Shown here piece after piece: positions 1 to 5,111 of a stretch of DNA of 10,134 nucleotides. Positions within the stretch are counted from its first letter, which is position 1. Each line of letters starts with the position of its first letter. The stretch spans positions 1 to 10,134 of the forward strand of contig JACVCQ010000055.1 in the NCBI GenBank assembly GCA_016741945.1. Reading direction: 5' to 3'. The translations under genes and the position numbers were made by a program. The stretch comes from Chitinophagaceae bacterium. GTDB taxonomy: Bacteria; Bacteroidota; Bacteroidia; Chitinophagales; Chitinophagaceae. The notes beneath the pieces are model-generated. The model did not search any database. It worked only from the letters and a program-made list of their open reading frames with translations, and was not told the origin of the DNA.

Positions 1-2
1 TC

Positions 3-221
3 AACGCTCTACCTTTATTGCGTAAAGGTTTAATATTCTTCATTGCAGGAATACTATCAAATGAATTAGTACTTATGCTTCAAGGTCTATTTGCAATGAC
101 CTATACTGTAATACCGTACATCAATCAGCTACTACTGCTTATAGCTTTTATATTATTCGCAGGTTCTACAATGATTTTTTTCGGTTTTCGAAAACACACT
201 ATGCGTACAAGCATAAAATAG
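3..221 (+). CDS. C-terminal fragment of an integral membrane protein, cut by the left window edge
   Basis: The reading frame is open from the first base and ends at TAG 219-221, so this is probably the tail of a longer protein rather than a 67-residue gene starting at the TTG at 18. The 73 visible residues hold two strongly hydrophobic segments (about residues 9-31 and 40-63 of the fragment, FFIAGILSN... and LLLLIAFILFAGS...) separated by a short polar turn. They end in a basic tail (FRKHTMRTSIK), which suggests a cytoplasmic C-terminus under the positive-inside rule. No family motif is recognisable, so the function is unknown. It is the only gene on this strand before 2966. The AT-rich inverted repeat at 485-513 is the nearest possible transcription end, but it lies more than 260 bases downstream. 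A chance open frame in AT-rich DNA cannot be excluded. Confidence 0.45.
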   Translation, partial: NALPLLRKGLIFFIAGILSNELVLMLQGLFAMTYTVIPYINQLLLLIAFILFAGSTMIFFGFRKHTMRTSIK

Positions 222-283
222 CAAAAAGGTTTTAGATTTTTACATAAACCTATTTCTTATGCATTACGCTAATAAAACACTAG

Positions 284-305
284 CTTCCTTCTACGCAGCG
301 TGTAC
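284..305 (+). repeat. Dispersed motif CTTCTMCGYAG-GTGTAY, single arm
   Basis: TTCTACGCAGCGTGTAC sits in a CTTCC-led context. It closely matches the reverse complement of 1325-1342 (CTTCTCCGCAGCGTGTCC) and both arms of the hairpin at 2678-2715 (CTTCTCCGTAGAGTATAC on plus, CTTCTCCGTAGGGTGTATAC on minus). A second echo, CTCTACACCC at 314-323, resembles the ATACACCCTA part of the 2678 element. The copies are too alike to be easily explained by chance in four short intergenic arms, but the family and its function are unknown to me. Confidence 0.5.
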
Positions 306-338
306 TTTATCGACTCTACACCCTCATCTTCAAAAGAT

Positions 339-381
339 GCAGCTTCCCCGTATCGTTTCCCGAGGTACGAGGGGACGTTGC
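339..381. repeat. Imperfect GC-rich hairpin
   Basis: Bases 339-354 pair with 364-381. The outer stem GCAGC/GTTGC has one G-T wobble, then comes a T-C mismatch, then a TCCCC/GGGGA helix, a two-base AG bulge and an inner GTATC/GGTAC helix, closing a nine-base loop. The right arm runs into GTTGCGGTCAC (377-387), which recurs with one change at 1247-1257. A 6-bp hairpin, CATCTT-CAA-AAGATG (325-339), abuts it on the left. No T-tract follows, so it is not a classical terminator. It is more like a REP-type or mobile repeat remnant. Confidence 0.45.
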
Positions 382-484
382 GGTCACTACAACTTTTCTT
401 AGGTATCATTCTATTTGACTCTTCGTTTTTTCACTCGAAATATACGTCCTGTAATTCTATGTATTTAATCATTAGATAAACAAC

Positions 485-515
485 TTGATTTTTTTATGGT
501 TCGAAAAAAATCCAA
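485..515. terminator. A/T-stem inverted repeat, possible bidirectional terminator
   Basis: GATTTTTTT (487-495) and AAAAAAATC (504-512) are perfectly complementary around an eight-base loop, ATGGTTCG. Allowing one bulged C extends the match outward through TTG/CAA. Read on either strand, the hairpin carries its own A-tract and T-tract but no GC-rich stem, so efficient termination is doubtful. It could end transcripts from the membrane-protein gene on the left. Confidence 0.3.
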
Positions 516-550
516 TTCACATGCCTATATAAACCAATGATTTACAATCC

Positions 551-655
551 TTCAATTAGTGAAACATCAGCAATTATCGCCAAATCCTTCCGAAATTGAA
601 ACGATCGTAACTTAGATCGGGCAACGAAAGTCTCACAGTGATGTGGGGCTTTTTT
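551..655 (+). ncRNA. Possible small structured RNA ending at an intrinsic terminator
   Basis: No open frame precedes the strong plus-strand terminator at 627-655. The 80 bases before it can fold: TTCAATT (551-557) is complementary to AATTGAA (594-600), and CGATC (602-606) to GATCG (615-619) with an eight-base loop. The order helix, hairpin, terminator fits a small RNA gene. I recognise no known RNA family and no clear promoter box upstream, so the 5' end is a guess. The terminator may instead belong to a long 3' UTR of the gene ending at 221. Confidence 0.25.
627..655 (+). terminator. Rho-independent terminator
   Basis: AGTCTCACA (629-637) pairs with TGTGGGGCT (642-650) around a GTGA loop, giving nine pairs including two G-T wobbles. 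The A's just upstream pair with the first T's of the tract. The run TTTTTT (650-655) follows directly. This is the clearest classical intrinsic terminator in the window. No gene on this strand ends close to it, which raises the question of which transcript it stops. Confidence 0.6.
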
Positions 656-679
656 ATTGATGCTAATCCTTGAAGTAAT

Positions 680-709
680 CTTTAGGAAAGTTTCGGAACT
701 TTCCTAAAG
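680..709. repeat. Palindromic element at the 3' end of the tail tube gene (copy 1)
   Basis: CTTTAGGAAAGTT (680-692) and AACTTTCCTAAAG (697-709) form a perfect 13-bp stem with the loop TCGG. It starts 10 bases after the stop codon of the minus-strand tube gene. Its core GGAAAGTTTCG and the GATGCTAA on its left (659-666) recur at 3832-3872, between two convergent genes. No T-tract follows on either strand. A role as an RNA 3'-end stabiliser or terminator is inferred from position; it could equally be a dispersed repeat. Confidence 0.6.
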
Positions 710-719
710 GTGTATACCA

Positions 720-1187
720 CTACTTACCATTAGCAATAATCAATTGTTCGTATGCAATTTCTATGGTATCCACGACAACTTCATTACCATCAGACTTAAG
801 GTCAGTACTACTGATCTTGGTTGGCCACGCATTATTCAGTTGCCATTGCATAGTTACCTTCCCATTTTCATCAAGTAATTTAATTAGTACCGTTCTTCTT
901 TTAATGATATTCTTCTTAATCTCGTTGTGCCAATCCCAAAAAGTATTGTCGTTAGCAAATACACCTCTTTTCATAGTAATGTTTCCGTATTTGACAATAC
1001 CAGGCATTTTTACGGTTGAGAAAAGAGGACTATTACTCTTACGATATTCAATAACTTGGTTTTCGGCATCCATCCCGGATACTTCTTGAAAAGCAACACC
1101 TTTTAATTGTGTTCCTATATCAACTTCAAATCTGAATTTTGGTAAAGGCCATGTAGCACCTTGTTTGCTACCGTCATCTGTTGACAT
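720..1187 (-). CDS. Contractile-tail tube protein, T4 gp19 / Afp1-Pvc1 family
   Basis: This 155-residue protein has the length and motif order of the phage tail tube family (Pfam T4-like gp19). It has a FRFEVDIG strand near the N-terminus (18-25), FQEVSGMDAE (33-42), the conserved MPGIVKYGNITMKRGVF stretch (61-77), WDWHNEI (84-90), and the C-terminal block from AWPTKI to IEIAYEQL (120-149) around the hallmark GNEV (134-137). In phages and extracellular contractile injection systems such proteins stack as hexamers into the inner tube inside the sheath. Here the gene stands alone, with no sheath, baseplate, spike, LysM or AAA+ gene nearby. It may serve a system encoded elsewhere, be a relic, or have another use. 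The start is set by an ATG after an A/T-rich leader (AAATAAATAATT) typical of Bacteroidota. The frame is intact and not obviously decayed. The family call is strong; the role is uncertain. Confidence 0.85.
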   Translation of the reverse strand: MSTDDGSKQGATWPLPKFRFEVDIGTQLKGVAFQEVSGMDAENQVIEYRKSNSPLFSTVKMPGIVKYGNITMKRGVFANDNTFWDWHNEIKKNIIKRRTVLIKLLDENGKVTMQWQLNNAWPTKISSTDLKSDGNEVVVDTIEIAYEQLIIANGK

Positions 1188-1246
1188 AATTATTTATTTT
1201 TTATTAATTAAAATGAGTGCATAATTGATTATAAGATTAACTAGAT

Positions 1247-1257
1247 GTTGCGGTTAC
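1247..1257 (+). repeat. GTTGCGGTYAC short repeat, second copy
   Basis: GTTGCGGTTAC matches GTTGCGGTCAC at 377-387 in 10 of 11 positions. In both places it borders a GC-rich hairpin and lies within about 100 bases of an arm of the CTTCTMCGYAG motif, although the relative orientation of the two differs between sites. The match is short, so confidence is limited. Confidence 0.3.
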
Positions 1258-1262
1258 CCACA

Positions 1263-1301
1263 TCGTCTCCCTCTCTCGCCTGAGGCGAGATCGGGAGACG
1301 A
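1263..1301. repeat. Long GC-rich hairpin between the membrane protein and tube genes
   Basis: The arms 1263-1280 and 1284-1301 pair over 18 positions with only two adjacent mismatches (1272-1273 against 1291-1292), closing a three-base TGA loop. The outer helix is CGTCTCCC/GGGAGACG and the inner helix TCTCGCC/GGCGAGA. The sequence is far more GC-rich than its surroundings. On the plus strand it is followed after about 13 bases by CTTCTTTTTATTTT. On the minus strand, the sense direction of both neighbouring genes, no T-tract follows. It may limit read-through from the membrane protein gene, or be an inserted REP-like element. Confidence 0.55.
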
Positions 1302-1324
1302 GACGGAGAACTTCTTTTTATTTT

Positions 1325-1342
1325 GGACACGCTGCGGAGAAG
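1325..1342 (-). repeat. Dispersed motif CTTCTMCGYAG-GTGTAY, single arm
   Basis: Read on the minus strand this is CTTCTCCGCAGCGTGTCC, differing at two of 18 positions from the arm in the first gap (within 284-305). It is also close to both arms of the 2678-2715 hairpin. It lies 18 bases after the stop codon of the membrane protein gene, so it would be in that transcript's 3' region. No opposite arm is present nearby, so alone it forms no strong hairpin. Confidence 0.45.
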
Positions 1343-1359
1343 AAATATACAATAATTAA

Positions 1360-2610
1360 TTATTCAACCTTATTTCCATTCATGACCTCCGAACTTACCC
1401 AAGTAATTGCAATCAGGCTAACAAAAGAGGAAGTATAAAATAAATACTGGTATGGAACATCAATAAAATTATATACGATTACAATGGTAAGTTTGAGAGT
1501 CGATAGCGGTATGTTATAGAAATATTTGTTCATCTTTATTTTTTGAAAAAAAAGAATCATAAGCATTATTAGAGGTGCCAAAAAAGCCAGCGTTATCAAA
1601 ATATTGTGCTGCAACTCCACTCGATTTGGACCAAAAAATTTAGCCAACCCCATACTTTGGGTAAAAAATTCTGGAGACTCTTGCCAAATCCGTTGTGCAT
1701 GTAAAATATATTTCTCTGGCTGATGCAAGGCTACGCGAATAGGTTCGATTCCAAAAGGGATAATTACAAGTAATAATATTGTCGCTGAAAAAGATACGAT
1801 AAAGTATAAAATATCTCGCTTAGATCTGCGAAAAAATAGAAGGTATAGAAGTATAACTGGCAACCATCCTACGATTGTATACCTGCTTAGCATACATAAT
1901 GCTGATGCAACACCAATCAACAAAAAATTTTCTGAAATTAATGCGAGTGCAAGCAAACTGTAGTAAAAAACGACTATACCCTCCTCAGATAGACGAATAA
2001 AATTATGCCCGCGGTCAGTGTAGAGCCATAAACACAAAATCCCAGATATAAACAATATGAGGGCTCCCGAAACTTTCTGCCAGTGTTTCTGCCATATTAA
2101 TATAACCATTGAAAAGGAGAGAAACACAGCGAAAGAGGTTACCCAACGCGGGTCAAAGCTTAGTCGCTCAGAAACAATAAAAGGCATCCACATACCCGGT
2201 AAATAAATAGGCTGAATACCATTCCAAATTTCCTTTATAGGTTTATATACTAATGTCCAATCACCATTCAGAAATCGACGTGACATTACTTGCATGATTG
2301 GAATCATATCAGCATCAAGATATGATAATGGGGAAGTCATAATCCAAGCCAAGGTCAATTGATACATTACGAAAGCAGCAAATAATAACAAAGAAACTTG
2401 ATAAATATTTACCACTTTAAGTGAAGACCAACTTAGTTTAATTTTAGGCGGTAAGGATGGGAAGTAAAGTAAAAAAAAAGCAATTGCTAACCCGCTGACC
2501 ATGTAAAGCAAACTTGCAATGGGTATTATCTCAGGAATTTTAATAAAATAAGTAACGCACAATGTCTCCAATAGCAACAAAAACAATAATAGTCCTCTTT
2601 TTTTTCTCAT
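1360..2610 (-). CDS. Polytopic membrane protein, probable GT-C-type glycosyltransferase
   Basis: The 416 residues consist mostly of hydrophobic helices, with clear ones at about 5-24, 28-50, 70-91 and a series from 155 to the C-terminus. Between the third helix and residue 155 lies a long polar loop with LDADM (98-102) and a following RRFLNGDW (111-118). An acidic D-x-D in the first large external loop after the early helices is the usual layout of GT-C enzymes, which move sugars from polyprenyl-phosphate donors on the outer face of the inner membrane. A second loop near residue 295 is rich in aromatic and charged residues. The family call rests on this layout, not on a specific signature, and acceptor and sugar are unknown. 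The start is fixed by an in-frame TAA immediately before the ATG. No other glycan gene is nearby. The next gene on this strand, the tube gene, is 172 bases away behind a hairpin, so the two are probably not one unit. Confidence 0.6.
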   Translation of the reverse strand: MRKKRGLLLFLLLLETLCVTYFIKIPEIIPIASLLYMVSGLAIAFFLLYFPSLPPKIKLSWSSLKVVNIYQVSLLLFAAFVMYQLTLAWIMTSPLSYLDADMIPIMQVMSRRFLNGDWTLVYKPIKEIWNGIQPIYLPGMWMPFIVSERLSFDPRWVTSFAVFLSFSMVILIWQKHWQKVSGALILFISGILCLWLYTDRGHNFIRLSEEGIVVFYYSLLALALISENFLLIGVASALCMLSRYTIVGWLPVILLYLLFFRRSKRDILYFIVSFSATILLLVIIPFGIEPIRVALHQPEKYILHAQRIWQESPEFFTQSMGLAKFFGPNRVELQHNILITLAFLAPLIMLMILFFQKIKMNKYFYNIPLSTLKLTIVIVYNFIDVPYQYLFYTSSFVSLIAITWVSSEVMNGNKVE

Positions 2611-2677
2611 TTACTAATAAAAATAGTGATAAGTAACTGATCATTTTACTGTCAAACAGACTAAATCTAAATAATTC

Positions 2678-2723
2678 TTCCTTCTCCGTAGAGTATACAC
2701 CCTACGGAGAAGGAAAGTTTTTT
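2678..2723 (+). terminator. 14-bp hairpin with T-tract; also a repeat element
   Basis: TTCCTTCTCCGTAG (2678-2691) and CTACGGAGAAGGAA (2702-2715) are perfectly complementary around a ten-base loop. After AG comes TTTTTT (2718-2723), the shape of an intrinsic terminator for plus-strand transcription. No plus-strand gene ends here, so it would stop antisense transcripts leaving the membrane protein gene or insulate the gene at 2966. On the minus strand it lies about 70 bases before the membrane protein start and could sit in its leader. Both arms belong to the motif also seen at 284-305 and 1325-1342. Confidence 0.55.
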
Positions 2724-2784
2724 CAGCACAAGACACTCCATAGATCCTTTGTATCAGTAGTATGCTTGTACCATGAATAAAACC

Positions 2785-2828
2785 AATATAAACTGTATAT
2801 AAGCCCTATATAAGCCCATTATAAGACC
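2785..2828 (+). repeat. 11-bp tandem array, four units
   Basis: Consecutive 11-base units read AATATAAACTG, TATATAAGCCC, TATATAAGCCC and ATTATAAGACC. The two central units are identical, and the outer ones keep the central TATAA core. An 11-bp period puts each unit on nearly the same face of the helix, as expected for cooperative protein binding. The array ends 29 bases before the TAnnTTTG box at 2858, a suitable place for an activator. The protein that might bind is unknown, and simple slippage in AT-rich DNA is an alternative. Confidence 0.5.
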
Positions 2829-2857
2829 ATCTTTTTAAGATGAACTTATATACATAT

Positions 2858-2865
2858 TACATTTG
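2858..2865 (+). promoter_or_regulatory. Candidate Bacteroidota promoter -7 box
   Basis: TACATTTG matches exactly the TAnnTTTG -7 consensus used by the primary sigma factor of Bacteroidota. A good TTTG -33 partner is missing; a T-run at about 2832-2836 is the closest candidate. Transcription from here would give a leader of roughly 95 bases before the ATG at 2966, containing a bulged CCTCC/GGAGG hairpin. Confidence 0.35.
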
Positions 2866-2965
2866 TATTTTATTAATTAAATTTATATATTGTATTCATA
2901 TTAGATATGAATAAGCCTCCTACATGCTAACATGGAGGTATTGATAACCACTTTACAACCAACCT

Positions 2966-3808
2966 ATGGCCATCCTTAAAAACCTCACCGAATTCAGTGG
3001 TAGCTTGGGTAATATCAGTGCCTATCGCCGAAAAGACAGCGACAAGGTAATTCTGCGCATGAAAGGCGGTGCTAGTAAGAAAAAAATTAAAACAGCAAAA
3101 TCTTTTGAGCGCACAAGGGAACTCAATGCTGAGTGGGGTGGTTGTGCTAAAGCTGCCAGTAGTTTGCGCGATTTTTTAGTTCATATGGCCCCTGTGGCTG
3201 ACTATAATTTATCAGGCTCCTTAACAGCACTAGCCAAAAACATTCAAACATGTGATCTCATGCACCCCAAAGGAGAACGTGCTATCCTATTCAGCAAATT
3301 TGGTACGCTACTGGAAGGATTTCAATTGAACAAGAAAAACAGTTTTGAATCTATATTACGTGGGTCTATCAATGTTCAGTTTCATGCTGAACACAGAAGT
3401 GTAGACATTCAATTACCCGAGATCATTCATGGTATTAATTTTCTTCCGATTGGCAACTATGCTGCTTGGAGAATAGTGATCACTTTTGGCTCTCTTCCTG
3501 ATCTATTCTTTTTCGATAAAAAATATGGCTCCTCGCTTGATGGTTCATACAGGCAAGTAGAAAAAACATGGTATAGTGATTGGCAATTCGGAACAAAGAA
3601 TATCGAGGCCCAACAATGTACTATTGAGCTACCTATTGTAACAAATAGTCTCATCGATAAAACAACAACAAAAGAACTTACAAATACATCAGATACGCTA
3701 GCCATAGCTGTAGGCATCACTTTTGGCTCCCCTATCACAGATCAACTTGTTAAAACGAATAAATATGTAGGAGCTGGGAAGATATTGAGCGTGTATTTGC
3801 CTTCCTGA
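2966..3808 (+). CDS. Conserved-looking protein of unknown function, DUF6266-like N-terminus
   Basis: I do not recognise a function for this 280-residue protein. Its N-terminus (FSGSLGNISAYRRKDSDKV at 10-28, then RMKGG and a basic stretch KKKIKTAKSFERTRELNAEW) resembles a Bacteroidota family of unknown function that starts with a G-x-x-G-x-x-x-Y-R core, followed by lysine-rich residues and a helical segment (DUF6266-like). That link is from memory. Residues 40-100 look helical. The rest, from about residue 120, alternates hydrophobic and polar positions in short strands (VQFHAEH..VDIQLP, AAWRIVITFGSLPDL, IAVGITFGSP), suggesting a beta-sandwich. ITFGS occurs twice (at about 172 and 251), hinting at an internal duplication. 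There is no signal peptide or membrane helix, so it is probably cytoplasmic. The ATG at 2966 has no visible ribosome binding site. The gene stands alone, and its 3' end faces the cysteine synthase gene across a palindrome. Confidence 0.65.
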   Translation: MAILKNLTEFSGSLGNISAYRRKDSDKVILRMKGGASKKKIKTAKSFERTRELNAEWGGCAKAASSLRDFLVHMAPVADYNLSGSLTALAKNIQTCDLMHPKGERAILFSKFGTLLEGFQLNKKNSFESILRGSINVQFHAEHRSVDIQLPEIIHGINFLPIGNYAAWRIVITFGSLPDLFFFDKKYGSSLDGSYRQVEKTWYSDWQFGTKNIEAQQCTIELPIVTNSLIDKTTTKELTNTSDTLAIAVGITFGSPITDQLVKTNKYVGAGKILSVYLPS

Positions 3809-3836
3809 TCTTATATGAAAGACCGAAGCTCGATGC

Positions 3837-3872
3837 TAACTCTTGGAAAGTTTCGAAACTTTCCAAAAGTTA
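3837..3872. repeat. Palindromic element between convergent genes (copy 2)
   Basis: Bases 3843-3866 form a perfect 24-base palindrome whose core is GGAAAGTTTCGAAACTTTCC. Past one mismatch the complementarity goes on to TAAC/GTTA, spanning 3837-3872. It starts 29 bases after the stop codon at 3808 and 27 bases from the stop codon of the opposing gene at 3899, the normal place for a shared bidirectional terminator. There is no T-tract on either side. The core and the GATGCTAA on its left repeat those of the element at 680-709. Confidence 0.65.
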
Positions 3873-3898
3873 ATGCTCAGAAGGAAAACTTGTAATGA

Positions 3899-4948
3899 CT
3901 AAGATAGTCTCGCTATCGTTCTAAACTCTAAAAAATTCACTTCGGTAGAAAAATAATCAGATCGTATAGGTTCTTTACGCATGAGATCAGTACTTAAATA
4001 TTTCTTATTGCTATCACTAAGAACTGTGACTACTACTGCATCACTCCCTAGTTTTTCTTGTACCTGTATCGCTCCTATCAGGTTAGCACCGGAGGAAATA
4101 CCTACTGCCAAGCCCAATTGAGTTGCGATTTTTTGTGCCATAATAATGGAATCTCCATCTGATGCCTGCACAACTTCATTGATTTGGGTTAGGTCTACAA
4201 TAGAAGGAATGAATTCATCTGATATGCCTTGTATACGATGACTACCCACTTTAAATCCGGTGGATAATGTAGGGGATTCTTTGGGTTCTAAAGGATGTAC
4301 CATAATAGTAGCATCTTTCTCTTTCAAATATTTTCCCACACCCATAATGGTTCCACCCGTACCAACACCGGCAACAAATGCGGATGGTTTTAATCCTATC
4401 GATGCTAATTGTTGCCATATCTCATGAGCCGTTGTTATCGTATGTGCTTCCGCATTAAAATTATTATCAAACTGCTGTGGTAAAAAAATACGAGTATCCT
4501 TACTTGCCATTTCACGACTTAACGCGATACTGCCTAAGAAGCCTCCCTGTTGTTTACTGACCAATATCACTTCCGCCCCTAAACTTTTCATAATACTGAT
4601 ACGTTCCTTACTCAGCCAGTCAGGCATGATAATAGTCACCGGATGTCCAAGCGATTTTCCAATAGCACTAAAAGCGATACCGGTATTTCCACTAGTAGCT
4701 TCCACAATTCTGTCACCGGGTTGAATGGATTGATGTGCAAACGCTTTTTCAAGAATATACAGCGCCATTCTGTCTTTAATACTTCCTGTAAGATTATAGT
4801 TCTCACATTTCGCAAAAATACTTCTCACTGTTCCTTTATACTTATAAAAGAGCTGAACCATGGGGGTATTCCCCACCAATTGATGAAGATGTTTGCATCT
4901 TTCTGCATATATCACTGTTTTTGTTTTTGGGTTTATTATAGTTGACAT
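3899..4948 (-). CDS. PLP-dependent cysteine synthase family protein (CysK/CysM-like)
   Basis: This 349-residue protein is a fold-type II PLP enzyme. GNTPMVQL (26-33) is the family's N-terminal motif. TGSIKDRMA (54-62) carries the Schiff-base lysine K58. EATSGNTG (83-90) is the substrate carboxylate/asparagine loop, GVGTGGT (194-200) the phosphate-binding loop, and GISSGAN (283-289) a further conserved loop. SDSNKKYLST (311-320) supplies the serine expected to contact the pyridine nitrogen. Such enzymes make cysteine from O-acetylserine (or an activated serine) and sulfide in the cytoplasm. The lysine motif is TGSIKDR rather than the PGGSVKDR or PSSVKDR type, and there is an extension of about 30 residues after the last motif, so the exact activated substrate is uncertain; cystathionine beta-synthase-like activity is possible. 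The frame is complete. The gene lies 163 bases after tlpA on the same strand and is likely transcribed on its own. Confidence 0.85.
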   Translation of the reverse strand: MSTIINPKTKTVIYAERCKHLHQLVGNTPMVQLFYKYKGTVRSIFAKCENYNLTGSIKDRMALYILEKAFAHQSIQPGDRIVEATSGNTGIAFSAIGKSLGHPVTIIMPDWLSKERISIMKSLGAEVILVSKQQGGFLGSIALSREMASKDTRIFLPQQFDNNFNAEAHTITTAHEIWQQLASIGLKPSAFVAGVGTGGTIMGVGKYLKEKDATIMVHPLEPKESPTLSTGFKVGSHRIQGISDEFIPSIVDLTQINEVVQASDGDSIIMAQKIATQLGLAVGISSGANLIGAIQVQEKLGSDAVVVTVLSDSNKKYLSTDLMRKEPIRSDYFSTEVNFLEFRTIARLS

Positions 4949-5111
4949 TATTTTATTTTTATAGTTGATTTTATAACCAACTCATATAATCGGATATTAC
5001 TGTATAAATGAACCAGGTATGTAATACAAATCAATGACAAAACCACCGACTATATGTCATTAGCCAAGTACTTTACATGGCAGAAATAATTTGATCAGCC
5101 AGCCGTTTTTT

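Larger units (their letters stand above)
222..719. other. Gene-free stretch rich in inverted repeats
   Basis: No convincing coding frame is seen on either strand. From left to right the stretch holds one arm of a dispersed motif (284-305), a small hairpin (325-339), a bulged GC-rich hairpin (339-381) followed by GTTGCGGTCAC (377-387), an A/T-stem inverted repeat (485-513), a possible structured RNA with terminator (551-655) and a 13-bp-stem palindrome (680-709). Elements related to several of these recur in the gaps at 1188-1359, 2611-2965 and 3809-3898. This suggests a local collection of dispersed intergenic repeats rather than a decayed gene. Confidence 0.6.
2611..2965. other. 355-base divergent intergenic region
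   Basis: This gap separates two divergently transcribed genes, so it should hold promoters for both. It contains a strong hairpin with a T-tract (2678-2723), a four-unit 11-bp tandem array (2785-2828), a small hairpin CATCTT-TTT-AAGATG (2828-2842), an exact TAnnTTTG box (2858-2865) and a bulged CCTCC/GGAGG inverted repeat (about 2917-2938) in the presumed leader of the plus-strand gene. No convincing reading frame was found. Confidence 0.55.

Noticed and set aside
763..1089. Plus-strand open frame opposite the tube gene
   Set aside because: It is fully antisense to a gene with clear family motifs, and its product is low-complexity and hydrophobic without any recognisable domain.
2785..2828. 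CRISPR-like array
   Set aside because: The units are only 11 bases, directly adjacent without spacers, and AT-rich.
680..3872. The stretch between the two palindromes as a mobile element
   Set aside because: The palindromes could be read as ends, but there is no transposase or integrase and no target-site duplication. The copies also sit at gene 3' ends, which fits terminator-like elements better.
5085..5111. Intrinsic terminator after tlpA
   Set aside because: The run AAAAAACGGCTGGCTGATC on the minus strand has no stable stem followed by T's. On the plus strand the CGTTTTTT lacks a convincing hairpin before it.
4949..5111. Promoter for the cysteine synthase gene
   Set aside because: A promoter is expected in this 163-base gap, but no TAnnTTTG box with a TTTG partner at proper spacing was found on the minus strand, so no position is given.
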